Of a stretch of 64,000 bases of DNA, positions 41,594-51,011 are shown in pieces. The notes under the pieces are model-generated. The model was given only the letters and a program-made list of their open reading frames with translations. It did not search any database and was not told the origin of the DNA. Source of the DNA: Flagellimonas amoyensis (GTDB lineage Bacteria > Bacteroidota > Bacteroidia > Flavobacteriales > Flavobacteriaceae); the NCBI RefSeq assembly GCF_003058265.1, contig NZ_QBUK01000003.1, forward strand, positions 186,001 to 250,000. The letters run 5' to 3'. The translations under genes were made by a program, and so were the position numbers. Position 1 is the stretch's first letter; each line of letters opens with the position of its first letter.

Positions 41594-42787
41594 ATGAACC
41601 TTCACGAATATCAAGGAAAAGAGATTTTGGCCAGCTTTGGCGTTAGAATTCAAAGGGGCATAGTGGCCCGAAATGCCAAGGAAGCGGTGGATGCCGCAAA
41701 ACAACTTACCCAAGAAACCGGTACCGGATGGCACGTTATAAAAGCACAGGTGCATGCTGGTGGCCGTGGCAAGGGTGGCGGTGTAAAATTGGCCAAAAAC
41801 CTGAAGGAAGTGGAAGAATTGGCAGGAAGCATCATTGGGATGAACCTGATCACACCACAGACATCTGCCGAAGGAAAAAAAGTACACCAGGTATTGATTG
41901 CCGAGGACGTATACTATCCAGGTGACAGCGAGACCAACGAGTTCTACATGTCCGTTTTGTTGAACAGGGGCACGGGAAGGAACATGGTGATGTACTCCAC
42001 TGAAGGGGGTATGGACATCGAAGAGGTGGCCGAAAAGACCCCTCACTTGATCTTTACCGAAGAAATTGACCCGGGATTGGGATTGTTGCCCTTTCAAGCA
42101 AGGCGAATTGCCTTCAACTTGGGATTGTCCGGAACGGCTTTCAAGGAGATGGTGAAATTTGTCACTGCGCTATATAAAGCATACGAGCAGAGTGATGCCA
42201 GTCTTTTTGAGATCAACCCTGTGTTGAAGACCTCGGATGACAAGATCATGGCGGTGGATGCCAAGGTTTCCATTGACGACAATGCCCTTTACAGAAGAAA
42301 AGTATATGCAGAGATGCGCGACCTTCGCGAAGAAAACCCCATTGAGGTGGAAGCCCGTGAAGTAGGCCTCAACTATGTGGATTTGGACGGTAACGTGGGC
42401 TGTATGGTGAACGGGGCCGGATTGGCCATGGCCACAATGGACTTGATCAAAATGGCAGGTGGTGAACCAGCCAACTTTTTGGACGTTGGAGGTACTGCGG
42501 ATGCCAAAAGGGTGGAAGAAGCGTTCCGTATCATTTTGAAAGATCCCAATGTAAAGGCCATATTGATCAACATCTTTGGTGGAATCGTACGTTGTGACCG
42601 AGTGGCGCAAGGTGTGGTGGATGCTTACAAGAACATGGGAGATGCCATTCAGGTGCCGATTATTGTGCGTTTGCAAGGTACCAACGCTGAGTTGGCGAAG
42701 GAAATCATTGATAACTCAGGATTGGCGGTACATTCCGCGGTGCAGTTCCAAGAAGCTGCCGATAAGGTAAAAGAAGTATTGGGATAA
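41594..42787 (+). CDS. sucC: Succinate-CoA ligase (ADP-forming) subunit beta
   Basis: A 397-residue subunit of the TCA-cycle enzyme that makes ATP (or GTP) from succinyl-CoA. The start [11 protein letters not shown], the ATP-grasp motif [16 protein letters not shown], the succinate-binding region [15 protein letters not shown] and [13 protein letters not shown] are all conserved. The ATG at 41594 was chosen as the family start; the longer frame (from 41441) adds a non-coding-looking stretch. The partner sucD is not in the window. A hairpin terminator follows at 42819-42850. Confidence 0.96.
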   Translation: MNLHEYQGKEILASFGVRIQRGIVARNAKEAVDAAKQLTQETGTGWHVIKAQVHAGGRGKGGGVKLAKNLKEVEELAGSIIGMNLITPQTSAEGKKVHQVLIAEDVYYPGDSETNEFYMSVLLNRGTGRNMVMYSTEGGMDIEEVAEKTPHLIFTEEIDPGLGLLPFQARRIAFNLGLSGTAFKEMVKFVTALYKAYEQSDASLFEINPVLKTSDDKIMAVDAKVSIDDNALYRRKVYAEMRDLREENPIEVEAREVGLNYVDLDGNVGCMVNGAGLAMATMDLIKMAGGEPANFLDVGGTADAKRVEEAFRIILKDPNVKAILINIFGGIVRCDRVAQGVVDAYKNMGDAIQVPIIVRLQGTNAELAKEIIDNSGLAVHSAVQFQEAADKVKEVLG

Positions 42788-43139
42788 TTTTCCGATTACA
42801 ATAACTGTACAAAATCAGGGTAACGTTGTTTTAACGTTGCCCTTTTTTATTTTTCTCGATCGTATCCCCAAAATGCCATTTTCTTTCTAAGGGTTGAAGT
42901 GTTTCCTTTGGCCTTTTTCTTGTCTTTTTTGGAATGGGATGAAAAGATTTCAGGACAGCTTCTGAGAACTGCAATAAGCCCAATATTAGCGCAATGTTAC
43001 AGAAATTAAACCTCGGTTAAATGCAGTTTCCTTGTTCGTTTTTTTGGATGTCTTCGTAGTAATTTTGGCCTGTCTTTACAAAAGAAACGTTCATTCTGAA
43101 ATCAAAAAATCATTCATCATTTAATCAAAAAACAAGACC
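42788..43139. other. Intergenic stretch between sucC and the 43140 gene
   Basis: After the terminator (about 42819-42852) the remaining roughly 290 bases contain no ORF of interest on either strand. The last 40 bases before the start at 43140 are A-rich (ATCAAAAAATCATTCATC), typical of a Bacteroidota leader. No TAnnTTTG box was found with confidence. Confidence 0.5.
42819..42852 (+). terminator. Terminator of sucC
   Basis: GGGTAACGTT, loop GTTTT, AACGTTGCCC: a 9-10 bp stem followed by a run of T residues. Confidence 0.8.
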
Positions 43140-43475
43140 ATGAAAAAAATCAAAGTAGTTTATGTTGTGCTCGCATTGTTGGCCACAATGGGCGCTTTTG
43201 CGAACAAGGGAAACAACATCAAGGTGGAAAAGGACCTTTCTTCCCAAATTTATGAGATGTTGAAGCAATATCCTTTTGAGTTGAAATCCGACGATTTGAC
43301 CGCTGAGGTCCGCTTCACCATCAATAATAAAGGAGAGTTGGTCGTACTTTCTGTGGAAACGCAAAACGACTTTTTGGATAACTATGTAAAAAGCAGATTG
43401 AACTACCAGAAAGTGGATTTTAAACAGGGTGGTCCAGGAAAGATTTACAAAATCCCTGTGCGGATTACAGCCTAG
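43140..43475 (+). CDS. Small exported protein, TonB-like C-terminal pattern
   Basis: A 111-residue protein with a signal peptide (MKKIKVVYVVLALLATMGAFA, about 1-21) and a mature domain containing AEVRFTINNKGELVVLSVET (about 60-79) and IYKIPVRITA, a strand-turn-strand pattern resembling the TonB C-terminal fold used by short Bacteroidota energy-transducer relatives. It lacks the membrane anchor of TonB, so a free periplasmic role is likely. A terminator hairpin follows its stop. Confidence 0.65.
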   Translation: MKKIKVVYVVLALLATMGAFANKGNNIKVEKDLSSQIYEMLKQYPFELKSDDLTAEVRFTINNKGELVVLSVETQNDFLDNYVKSRLNYQKVDFKQGGPGKIYKIPVRITA

Positions 43476-43505
43476 TTTGCTGAGTTTAGTTTGAGTTGGT
43501 CAGTA

Positions 43506-43532
43506 AGGCCCTGAAATTTTCAGGGCTTTTTT
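43506..43532 (+). terminator. Terminator after the 43140 gene
   Basis: GCCCTGAAA (43508-43516) pairs with TTTCAGGGC (43518-43526), a 9-bp stem followed by TTTTTT. Confidence 0.8.
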
Positions 43533-43593
43533 ATGCACTAAAATGAACAATATTGGAGTTATCTATATAAGTGCACGGCCAAACCTGAACCAT

Positions 43594-43995
43594 ATGGGTA
43601 CTTACGAAGAAAAATTGGGCATTCTTTCGGAACTGATCTCCTTTGCGAGAGTGGACCATTCATTGAAACGGTCCGAATATGAGTTTTTGTTGAAAGTGGC
43701 CTCAAATTTAGGGGTGGACAAGGAAACCTTTGATGGACTCCTGAAGAAAAAATCACCCAAGATCACGCTCAAAACCCAAGCGGAGCGCATTGTGCAGTTC
43801 CATAGGTTGTTGCTTCTAATGAACATAGACCAAGAGCAGCATAAGAAGGAAGTGGATACGTTGTACAATATTGGCCTCAAAATGGGTTTGCCGCCCGCGG
43901 CCATGGCCCAGGTACTGGAGATCATGCACCGCTATCCCAATAAGGTGGTCCCGCCGGATGTGCTGATCAATATCTTCAAGGCGCATTACAATTAA
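43594..43995 (+). CDS. TerB-like tellurite resistance family protein
   Basis: A 133-residue helical protein from the ATG at 43594 (MGTYEEKLGILSELISFARVD). It fits the TerB-like group as used in Bacteroidota: an acidic helical bundle with conserved Asp in DHSLKRSEYEFL and the final helix PPAAMAQVLEIMHRYP. Despite the family name, single genes without other ter genes, as here, need not have a role in tellurite resistance; a metal-binding or membrane-stress role is conceivable. The frame is open upstream to 43543, but that part looks non-coding. Confidence 0.75.
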   Translation: MGTYEEKLGILSELISFARVDHSLKRSEYEFLLKVASNLGVDKETFDGLLKKKSPKITLKTQAERIVQFHRLLLLMNIDQEQHKKEVDTLYNIGLKMGLPPAAMAQVLEIMHRYPNKVVPPDVLINIFKAHYN

Positions 43996-44112
43996 AGACA
44001 CTTTGTCATCTTATTTTTCCCAATAAATGCCATAACGTCATGTTTTTGGCGATGGTACAGCTTTTGTCTATAGCTACATGGTTTAGAAGTTTAATATAAA
44101 ATTTGAATCACC

Positions 44113-44538
44113 ATGAGTATAGTAAAAAGAAACAACCTGTTTTTCCCTGCTTTGATGAACGATTATTTTGCCCCAGACTGGTTTGGTGGCACAGAAAAGT
44201 GGAATGCTCCCACTCCAAAGGTCAATATAAAGGACAATGAAGGGGAGTTTGAATTGGAACTTGCCGTTCCCGGCATGAAAAAAGATGATTTCACCGTGGA
44301 GGTGGACAATGATGTGTTGACCATTTCAAGCGAGATCAAAACGGAAAATGAGGAGAAAAAGGACAATTACACACGAAGGGAATTTTCCTTCACCTCTTTC
44401 AAAAGGGCCTTTACCTTGCCAGAGACCGTGGATGGTTCCAAGATAGATGCCAAGTACGAGGACGGAATATTGAAGCTGACCTTGCCCAAGAGACAAGAGG
44501 CTTTACCCAAGCCCAAGCGATTGATTTCGATTGGATAA
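44113..44538 (+). CDS. Small heat-shock protein (Hsp20/alpha-crystallin)
   Basis: A 141-residue chaperone that holds unfolded proteins in an ATP-independent way. The alpha-crystallin domain (about 35-130) begins PKVNIKDNEGEFELELAVPG and ends with KYEDGILKLTLPK, followed by an IxI-like tail (KRLISIG). The N-terminal region (about 1-30) is the usual assembly arm. No CIRCE-type repeat was seen upstream. It is followed by a palindromic repeat (44572-44593) and a bidirectional terminator. Confidence 0.95.
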   Translation: MSIVKRNNLFFPALMNDYFAPDWFGGTEKWNAPTPKVNIKDNEGEFELELAVPGMKKDDFTVEVDNDVLTISSEIKTENEEKKDNYTRREFSFTSFKRAFTLPETVDGSKIDAKYEDGILKLTLPKRQEALPKPKRLISIG

Positions 44539-44571
44539 GATATTGAATGCACCAACTCGGTGTTTCATGAT

Positions 44572-44593
44572 GCCTGCCTGCCGGTCAGGCAGG
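44572..44593. repeat. Short dispersed palindrome CCTGCCTG-CCGGT-CAGGCAGG
   Basis: An 8-bp perfect stem around a 5-base loop in the region between hsp20 and uvrB. This type of CCTGCC/GGCAGG palindrome occurs in many copies in Flavobacteriia genomes, where it behaves like a REP element; copy number cannot be judged from one window. Confidence 0.55.
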
Positions 44594-44618
44594 GTTGGAT
44601 TAGTTGGTTAGTTTGTTG

Positions 44619-44655
44619 GCGCGCCCCTTGCATAGCTTGGGGCGCGCTTATTTTA
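44619..44655. terminator. Bidirectional terminator between hsp20 and uvrB
   Basis: GCGCGCCCC (44619-44627) pairs with GGGGCGCGC (44639-44647), a 9-bp GC-rich stem, with T-rich sequence beyond. It separates the convergent hsp20 and uvrB genes. Confidence 0.8.
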
Positions 44656-46641
44656 TTCCTTCTCCTGCAACACCTTTATTTCGTCCCTTAATTTGGCCGC
44701 TTCCATAAAATTGAGTTCTTTGGCCGCTTTCTCCATGGCCTTTCGCTTTTCCCGGATCAACTTTTCCTTTTGGTCCTCGGTCAGGTAGTCCAGATCAGGT
44801 TCTGCGGCACGCAGTTCTTCTTTTTGAAAATGATAGGTGGAAACGGAATTTTTGACCAAGGCATTGTCCAGATTTTTGTTGAGCGCCTTGGGGGTGATGT
44901 TGTGCTCCTTGTTATAGGACATCTGCTTTTCCCTACGGTAATTGGTCTCGTCGATGGTCTTCTGCATGCTCTCTGTAATCTTATCGGCATACATAATGGC
45001 CTTCCCGTTAAGGTTACGGGCTGCACGACCAACTGTCTGTGTCAGTGAACGGTTGCTTCGCAAAAAACCTTCTTTATCCGCATCCAATATGGCCACTAAG
45101 GAAACTTCGGGCAGGTCCAATCCCTCCCGGAGCAGGTTGACACCGATAAGTACATCGAACAGTCCTTTCCGAAGGTCCTGCATGATTTCCACGCGTTCCA
45201 AGGTATCCACATCACTATGGATGTATCGACAGCGCACATCGATTCTGGATAGGTATTTGGTGAGTTCCTCAGCCATACGTTTGGTCAGTGTGGTCACCAA
45301 GGTTCGTTCATCCAATTCTACCCGTTGCTGTATCTCTTCCACCAGATCATCGATTTGGTTGGCACTGGGCCTTACCTCGATGACGGGGTCCAAGAGCCCC
45401 GTTGGTCGTATCACTTGCTCTACATAGACCCCTCCACTTAGTTCCAACTCATAATCGGCCGGGGTGGCACTCACATAGAGGGCTTGGTTCTGTAGGGCTT
45501 CAAACTCCTCGAACTTCAACGGGCGGTTGTCCATGGCTGCGGGCAATCGAAATCCATATTCCACCAAGTTTTCCTTACGCGATCGGTCGCCGCCGTACAT
45601 GGCATGTACCTGGGGAATGGTCACGTGGCTTTCATCGATCACCATCAGATAATCATCTGGAAAATAATCCAACAAACAGAAAGGTCGTGTACCTGGTTTT
45701 CTGCCGTCCAGATAGCGGGAGTAATTTTCAATACCCGAGCAATAGCCCAGTTCGCGGATCATCTCTAGGTCAAAATTGGTGCGTTCTTCCAAACGTTTGG
45801 CTTCCAGTGGTCTGCCTATTTCTTTGAAATAGTCCACCTGTTTCACCAGATCGTCCTGAATTTCCCGAATGGCATTTTGCAGCACATCGGGAGAGGTAAC
45901 GAACATATTGGCCGGATAAATGTTCAGGGAGTCATAGATTTCGATGACCTTGTTGTTGAAAGGATCCAAGGCCTCAATCTCTTCGATCTCATCCCCGAAA
46001 AAATGGATGCGAAAGGCATGGTCGGCATAGCCGGGGAATACATCCACCACATCGCCCTTCACCCGGAAATTGCCGTTCCTGAAATCAGCCGTGGTTCGGG
46101 AATACAGGCTTTGCACCAATTGTTTCAAAAATTTGGTGCGGGAAATCACTTGTTCCCTGTGGATGGAGATCACGTTTTTCTGGAACTCAATGGGATTCCC
46201 GATACCATACAGACAGGATACCGATGCGACCACCAACACGTCCCTTCTTCCTGAAAGTAGGGAAGAAGTGGCACTCAACCGCAGTTTTTCGATGTCCTCA
46301 TTGATGGAAAGGTCCTTTTCGATATAGAGTCCGCTGGAAGGTATATAGGCCTCTGGCTGATAGTAGTCGTAGTAGGAAACAAAGTATTCCACGGCATTGT
46401 TCGGAAAAAACTGCTTGAACTCCGAATACAACTGGGCCGCCAATGTCTTGTTATGGGCCAATACCAAAGTGGGTCGCTGCACGGCCTCCACCACATTGGC
46501 CACAGTGAATGTTTTGCCCGAACCTGTTACCCCGAGCAGGGTCTGATGCCGTTCATTTCCCTCAATGCCCTCCACCAATTGCTTGATGGCATTTGGCTGG
46601 TCACCTGTGGGTTTGAATCCCGAAACTACCTGAAATTTCAT
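44653..46641 (-). CDS. uvrB: Excinuclease ABC subunit B
   Basis: A 662-residue helicase-like DNA repair protein that verifies damage with UvrA and recruits UvrC. Walker A is GVTGSGKT (about 37-44), the DEAD-type box reads DESHV (about 337-341), the beta-hairpin region has YYDYYQPEAYIP, and the C-terminal UVR motif (KAAKELNFMEAAKLRDEI) binds UvrC. The start was set at 46641, giving MKFQVVSGFKPTGDQP; the family length is 655-675. It is monocistronic, bounded by the bidirectional terminator at its 3' end. Confidence 0.97.
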   Translation of the reverse strand: MKFQVVSGFKPTGDQPNAIKQLVEGIEGNERHQTLLGVTGSGKTFTVANVVEAVQRPTLVLAHNKTLAAQLYSEFKQFFPNNAVEYFVSYYDYYQPEAYIPSSGLYIEKDLSINEDIEKLRLSATSSLLSGRRDVLVVASVSCLYGIGNPIEFQKNVISIHREQVISRTKFLKQLVQSLYSRTTADFRNGNFRVKGDVVDVFPGYADHAFRIHFFGDEIEEIEALDPFNNKVIEIYDSLNIYPANMFVTSPDVLQNAIREIQDDLVKQVDYFKEIGRPLEAKRLEERTNFDLEMIRELGYCSGIENYSRYLDGRKPGTRPFCLLDYFPDDYLMVIDESHVTIPQVHAMYGGDRSRKENLVEYGFRLPAAMDNRPLKFEEFEALQNQALYVSATPADYELELSGGVYVEQVIRPTGLLDPVIEVRPSANQIDDLVEEIQQRVELDERTLVTTLTKRMAEELTKYLSRIDVRCRYIHSDVDTLERVEIMQDLRKGLFDVLIGVNLLREGLDLPEVSLVAILDADKEGFLRSNRSLTQTVGRAARNLNGKAIMYADKITESMQKTIDETNYRREKQMSYNKEHNITPKALNKNLDNALVKNSVSTYHFQKEELRAAEPDLDYLTEDQKEKLIREKRKAMEKAAKELNFMEAAKLRDEIKVLQEKE

Positions 46642-46739
46642 TCGATAAAAATAGTGAAGGATGTGCCCAAACGGAAGCAAAAAAGCAAGATTATCCTTTG
46701 GTCAGGTATAAATGTTTCGTCTTTCGGGGTGACTGGTTT

Positions 46740-47573
46740 TTAAAGGTCCCTTTTTTTCAACAAAGCATAGGATAAATAGATGAAAATGGCTGTCCAAATA
46801 AAGACAATCAGGAATTCGTACCAATACACATGATAATCGAACTTCATGTCCTCACCAATTTGTTGCCCGATGTTCTGTACGGCAGAAAGTCTGGTAAATG
46901 GCTCTTTGATCAGGTTGGACATGGACTGTAACGGAAAAAAGTCCTTTACCGTTCGTGCAGCATCCCAACTCATGACTTTCCATCCCAAGAGCCCAAACAC
47001 CACCTGTTCCAAAATGGTCCAAAGGATGAGGAACCCCAAGGCAAAAGCGGAGCGTTTCACCAATATTCCCAAAAAGAGACAGAAGGAGAAGAACCCGACC
47101 AACTTAAAGAAGAAAGCGGGTAAAAATTCCAAATCGGAAAAAATGATGGATAGCTCATTGTAGTCCGAATAGGCAAGCCCCAAAATCATGGAAACTACAA
47201 ATACGAACACGGTCGATATCAAAGCAAAGGATACCACGGTGAGGACTTTTGAAAGGATGAACTCTTTCTTGGAGAGGCCATCTATGAGATTCTGTTTGAT
47301 GGTTTTGTTGCTGTACTCGTTGGACATCATGGAAACAATGACAATGGCCAAAAACAGCTTGAAAAGGGCTGTCACAAAAGTGTTGAAGTGCCAGATATAG
47401 GGGAAGTTGAAGATTCCTTGGTCTGCCAAATGGAACTGGACCGGTCCTATATCAAACTTGATGGCCGCGATGAGTGCGATCGAGGTCAGGAGTACAAAAT
47501 AGGCAATGATCAGTACCTTGCTCGCCCTGTTGTTCCAAAGTTTGATGAATTCTATGTGTAGGAGACGTAACAT
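46740..47573 (-). CDS. ABC-2 type transporter permease
   Basis: A 277-residue membrane protein with six hydrophobic helices (about 18-40, 60-82, 108-135, 145-170, 178-196, 250-270), typical of BcrB/ABC-2 permeases that pair with a single ATPase. NEYSNKTIKQNLIDGLSKKEF (about 85-105) is the loop conserved in this group. It is encoded 11 bases downstream of the ATPase gene, so they form one exporter of unknown substrate, possibly a lantibiotic-resistance-type system. Confidence 0.87.
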   Translation of the reverse strand: MLRLLHIEFIKLWNNRASKVLIIAYFVLLTSIALIAAIKFDIGPVQFHLADQGIFNFPYIWHFNTFVTALFKLFLAIVIVSMMSNEYSNKTIKQNLIDGLSKKEFILSKVLTVVSFALISTVFVFVVSMILGLAYSDYNELSIIFSDLEFLPAFFFKLVGFFSFCLFLGILVKRSAFALGFLILWTILEQVVFGLLGWKVMSWDAARTVKDFFPLQSMSNLIKEPFTRLSAVQNIGQQIGEDMKFDYHVYWYEFLIVFIWTAIFIYLSYALLKKRDL

Positions 47574-47584
47574 TCGTTTTTTGA

Positions 47585-48481
47585 TTAGTTGTTCTTGGTC
47601 AAGGTTAAAAATTGTTCTTCCAGGCTCTCTTTGCGTTTCACCAGATGGGAGAGCACAATGCCTTTTTCAAAAAGCATCTTGTTGAGTGTCACGGCATCCA
47701 TTTCTTCCTTGAGGTAAGCGGTCAGTGTCCCGTTGAAGTTCTCGATCTTCCCAAAACTGGCATTTTTCTCCAATAGGGATTTCAACTGCTCCATATCTTG
47801 GCAGCGCAGCTCAAAAAAACCATGGCTGGCCAACATACTGTCCACTGGACCGGAGTACAGGTTTTCCCCTTTTCGGAGAATGACCACGTGCGAACATACC
47901 TTTTCCACCTCGTCCAGCAAGTGGGAGGCCAACAAAATGGTCGTTCCCTGGCCTGCAATGGTCTTGATGATTTCCCGTATCTGGTGGATCCCTTGGGGGT
48001 CCAGGCCGTTTGTGGGCTCGTCAAGAATCAATATTTCCGGGTCGTTGAGCAGGGCAGAGGCAATGGCCAAACGCTGTTTCATACCCAGGGAGTAGGTTTT
48101 GAACTTGCTGTTCCTGCGGTCCCAAAGTCCGACCAGTTCCAATTTCTCCTGAATTTTGGTCTCTGGCACTTCCTTGATCTTACAGACCAGTTTCAGGTTT
48201 TGTATGGCGGTCATGTAAGGGTAGAAGTTGGGCCTTTCGATGATGGCCCCTACCTTTTTCAAGGCCTCATGGGTCGAGGTGTTGCCATCGAACCAACTGA
48301 AATCGCCCGAGGTCCGGTTCACTACGTTGAGGATGATGCCCAAAGTGGTGGATTTTCCACTTCCGTTGGGACCTAGAATGCCATACACGTTGCCCTTTTC
48401 AATGGTAAAGGACAGGTCTTTGACAGCTGTGAGGTACCCAAATTTTTTTGTGAGATGGTTTACGGTCAGTATTGTTTCCAA
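47585..48481 (-). CDS. ABC transporter ATP-binding protein (BcrA-like)
   Basis: A 298-residue ATPase beginning at TTG (48481; METILTVNHLTKKFGY). The long frame upstream to 48700 runs through repeat sequence and is not coding. Walker A GPNGSGKST, signature YSLGMKQRLAIA, Walker B ILILDEPTNGLD and the H-loop LLASHLLDEVEK are intact. The C terminus (about 225-298) is the extra domain of BcrA-like proteins. Together with the permease it forms an exporter similar to antibiotic-peptide resistance pumps; this is inference. Confidence 0.9.
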   Translation of the reverse strand: METILTVNHLTKKFGYLTAVKDLSFTIEKGNVYGILGPNGSGKSTTLGIILNVVNRTSGDFSWFDGNTSTHEALKKVGAIIERPNFYPYMTAIQNLKLVCKIKEVPETKIQEKLELVGLWDRRNSKFKTYSLGMKQRLAIASALLNDPEILILDEPTNGLDPQGIHQIREIIKTIAGQGTTILLASHLLDEVEKVCSHVVILRKGENLYSGPVDSMLASHGFFELRCQDMEQLKSLLEKNASFGKIENFNGTLTAYLKEEMDAVTLNKMLFEKGIVLSHLVKRKESLEEQFLTLTKNN

Positions 48482-48873
48482 GACGGAATCGTTTTTTGAA
48501 TTGTTTATAGTAACTTGACGAGGTTTAATGGAATTTGTTACAATAAAACAAAATTTTTGACCATATAGGACAAATAAGGGAAGTTTAGATGTCGGATGTC
48601 GGATGTCGGAAGTGTCACGTTGAGCGTAGTCGAAACGTCGGGAGTGGTTCCAAGTTTTTGGTTTCAGGTTTTCGGCTCCATGCTTTTGAACTTGAAACAC
48701 GAATCACTGAGTTATCATCCGGAGTTGCCACCCTGAGCGTTGGTTGCTGAGCGTAGTCGAAGCAAGTCGAAATGAAGACGGGCAATAACCGAATAACCCA
48801 ATAACCAGGTCAGAAGTTTGAATGGGATCAGTTCCCATTGTCCTATGTCCAATAGCTAGAACCATAAAGAAAT
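48482..48873. other. Repeat-rich intergenic stretch
   Basis: Holds three tandem copies of the 7-mer GATGTCG (about 48588-48608), two copies of TGAGCGTAGTCGAA (48621-48634 and 48748-48761), and an A/T-rich start region for the ABC ATPase. The TGAGCGTAGTCGAA element belongs to the widespread Bacteroidota repeat also seen at 61919-61961. No convincing gene or -7 box was identified between 48482 and 48873. Confidence 0.65.
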
Positions 48874-49950
48874 ATGTCCGAGGAGAAATTGATGTCGAAG
48901 AAAAAACCGGCCTATCCGGTCAATAAGAAACTGGATAGTTATCTGTTCAGGTACAACCGAAAAATAGAGATCCCTATTTTCTATGAGGACCTATTGCGTT
49001 TTTCCGGTTCGGTGGTCGTGTACGATTCCGATGGGGAGGATACCCTTTGGGTACGGGTCTATTATTCGGATTTTGACCGAAAGGAAATCGACATCAGCCT
49101 CAAAAAGGTCTATTCCATTTTGCATTCGGATGGTAGTGACCGCATCCAGGAATATTTGAATGTGGATGCCGTTGATTTCTGCACCTTTGGAAATTCCAAG
49201 CCGTTCCGTATCAAGGTGAGGAACATTCTCAATGACAACTACACCTATTTTTATGTGAAGAAGACCGATGCTTCACGGATTTATGGATTGGAACTGGAAC
49301 ACATGCTTTCGCCCTACAACCTTAACTTTTTGGTGTACAAGGACACTTTGATCGAGGAGCACATTGCAGGCATTCCGGGCGATGTGTTCATCAAGGACAT
49401 GCTGCCCAAATGTTCGGAGTCCGAAAAGGCCCAATTGGCCAAGGAGTTTGTGAAGTTCAACGAACGCTGCATGATACGCCTGCTGGGCGATATGCGGTCC
49501 TACAATTATGTGATTGTTCCCGTGCACGATTTTGACCATGTGGTGTATAAGATCAGGGCCATCGATTTTGACCAACAATGTTTCGAAGGGAAACTGAAGG
49601 TATATCGGCCCCAGTTTTTTAAGGAAAACTATAAAATGGTGGAGCTGGTGCGCGACAAATTGCAGAAAAACTCTGTGGATCAGTACAAAATAGAAGAGCG
49701 GTCCATCGTGGCCAAGCGGATTCTCAGTTCGGGCAATCGCATCAAACGCTTGATAGGTGCCGTAAAACCAGATACCATATCATTGCCGGAAAACATCGAT
49801 CGCCTAAAGCTCGAAATCTATGACCTCACCAGGGACATCGATTTCAAAAAGAGCACTACTATGGGCGAGGTACTGTCCCTTGCCCTCGATTTTGTAAGGC
49901 GCAATTATGAGGATGTCAGCATGAAGCAGATCATCGAGAAGAAGTTCTAG
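48874..49950 (+). CDS. Uncharacterised Flavobacteriia protein
   Basis: A 358-residue soluble protein. I recognise it only as a type recurring in Flavobacteriia, with no named domain. A pattern near the middle (RLLGDMRSYNYVIVPVHDFD, then IRAIDFDQQCFEGK, about 210-250) recalls the HGDLHxxN and IDFD motifs of APH-like kinases with the catalytic residues altered, so it could be a degenerate kinase fold. The N terminus is basic (KKKPAYPVNKKL). It has no signal peptide and converges with the nucleoid-associated protein gene. Confidence 0.65.
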   Translation: MSEEKLMSKKKPAYPVNKKLDSYLFRYNRKIEIPIFYEDLLRFSGSVVVYDSDGEDTLWVRVYYSDFDRKEIDISLKKVYSILHSDGSDRIQEYLNVDAVDFCTFGNSKPFRIKVRNILNDNYTYFYVKKTDASRIYGLELEHMLSPYNLNFLVYKDTLIEEHIAGIPGDVFIKDMLPKCSESEKAQLAKEFVKFNERCMIRLLGDMRSYNYVIVPVHDFDHVVYKIRAIDFDQQCFEGKLKVYRPQFFKENYKMVELVRDKLQKNSVDQYKIEERSIVAKRILSSGNRIKRLIGAVKPDTISLPENIDRLKLEIYDLTRDIDFKKSTTMGEVLSLALDFVRRNYEDVSMKQIIEKKF

Positions 49951-51005
49951 CTCTTCTGCTCCTTGTTGAAATAGACCAGATAGTAGTACATCTGTCGCTC
50001 CTCGTCCCAGCCCTTTTCCACAAATTTTTCAGCGGATTCAGGGTTGATGAAATCCAGTTTTATCTGGATATTGGTGTCGAGGTTGATGACATTCTTTATC
50101 TTTTTTCGGGCATCGGAGACGGCCTTGTTGGCAATGTCAAAATTGGAGACGTCCTCAATGCTGTATTTAGGCCCTTTTTCCACTTTGTAGTGCTTGAACT
50201 CAGGAATCAGTTCCGGGTTTTCCATCACTTCGTTCAAAAAAGCGGTTTCTTCAAAGGCATCGTTTTTGGCAAAGTGGTTCACCGCCCGGTTCATGAAAAG
50301 AACCTCCTGTTGTTTGTCCTCCGCAGGAAGGACCACATCCTTGGCGAAGTTCTGGCAGAATTTAAGGTAGTTTTTGGTGTAGAAATTCTCATCGGTCAGC
50401 GGTTCCAGTCCCAAAAAGTTCTCCAGCCAGTATTTGGCATCGTAGCGGTTGCTGTCCACGGATAGGACTTTGTACCCTTCTTCCTTGTCCACATTGAAAA
50501 CGATACAGCCCTTGTCCAATTTATTGATGTTGATACCCTGTTTGATAAGGATTTCCAAGTTTTGCTCCTTTTCCTGAAACTGGAGAAAATCGTGTTTCAA
50601 CTCACTTTTGAAAATGCCCACGGCATCCGTTTTTTTGTTGTCGATGACCATGTCCGAAAAGTGGACGACATATACCTCCCCACTTTTGATGTGTGGGTGG
50701 TTGGATTGGTCAAAAAGGTGCTGGGTTATTTTTTTGGAAACTTGGTGTCCGTTCGATGGGTTTTCAAACAGTTCCGTAACGGATTTGAACACCTCATTGA
50801 ACTCCAGGTCCACATCATGGGCAAACCTAAAATAGTTCTCTTCCTTTTCCCTAAATGGCCTAAAGAAATACTCCTTCAGCAAACCGGACATCTCATCGTT
50901 GAGAGAGAAAGGCTCGGCGGACATAAAAGCAGCTTCGTTTTTGCTCTTGTTGCCCACGCGGTGGAGCGAGATGCTTTCAATCTGGGCGGGATATAGGTTT
51001 AGCAT
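49947..51005 (-). CDS. Nucleoid-associated protein (YejK/NdpA family)
   Basis: A 352-residue cytoplasmic DNA-associated protein of the YejK/NdpA family (PF04245): IESISLHRVGNKSKNE near the start, DAVGIFKSEL (about 125-135) and the central AKYWLENFLGLEPL are family patterns. The last four bases overlap the end of the convergent gene (49947-49950). Its ATG at 51005 directly follows a 7-bp tandem repeat array (51012-51081), leaving no normal ribosome-binding region (see findings). Confidence 0.87.
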   Translation of the reverse strand: MLNLYPAQIESISLHRVGNKSKNEAAFMSAEPFSLNDEMSGLLKEYFFRPFREKEENYFRFAHDVDLEFNEVFKSVTELFENPSNGHQVSKKITQHLFDQSNHPHIKSGEVYVVHFSDMVIDNKKTDAVGIFKSELKHDFLQFQEKEQNLEILIKQGININKLDKGCIVFNVDKEEGYKVLSVDSNRYDAKYWLENFLGLEPLTDENFYTKNYLKFCQNFAKDVVLPAEDKQQEVLFMNRAVNHFAKNDAFEETAFLNEVMENPELIPEFKHYKVEKGPKYSIEDVSNFDIANKAVSDARKKIKNVINLDTNIQIKLDFINPESAEKFVEKGWDEERQMYYYLVYFNKEQKS

Positions 51006-51011
51006 ATTTTT

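Noticed and set aside
46590..46640. tRNA-like GGGTTTGAATCCC
   Set aside because: The T-loop-like string lies inside the uvrB coding sequence without acceptor or anticodon stems.
48482..48700. N-terminal extension of the ABC ATPase to 48700
   Set aside because: The frame is open, but it translates repeat DNA into a low-complexity sequence unlike ABC proteins; the TTG at 48481 starts a normal ABC N terminus.
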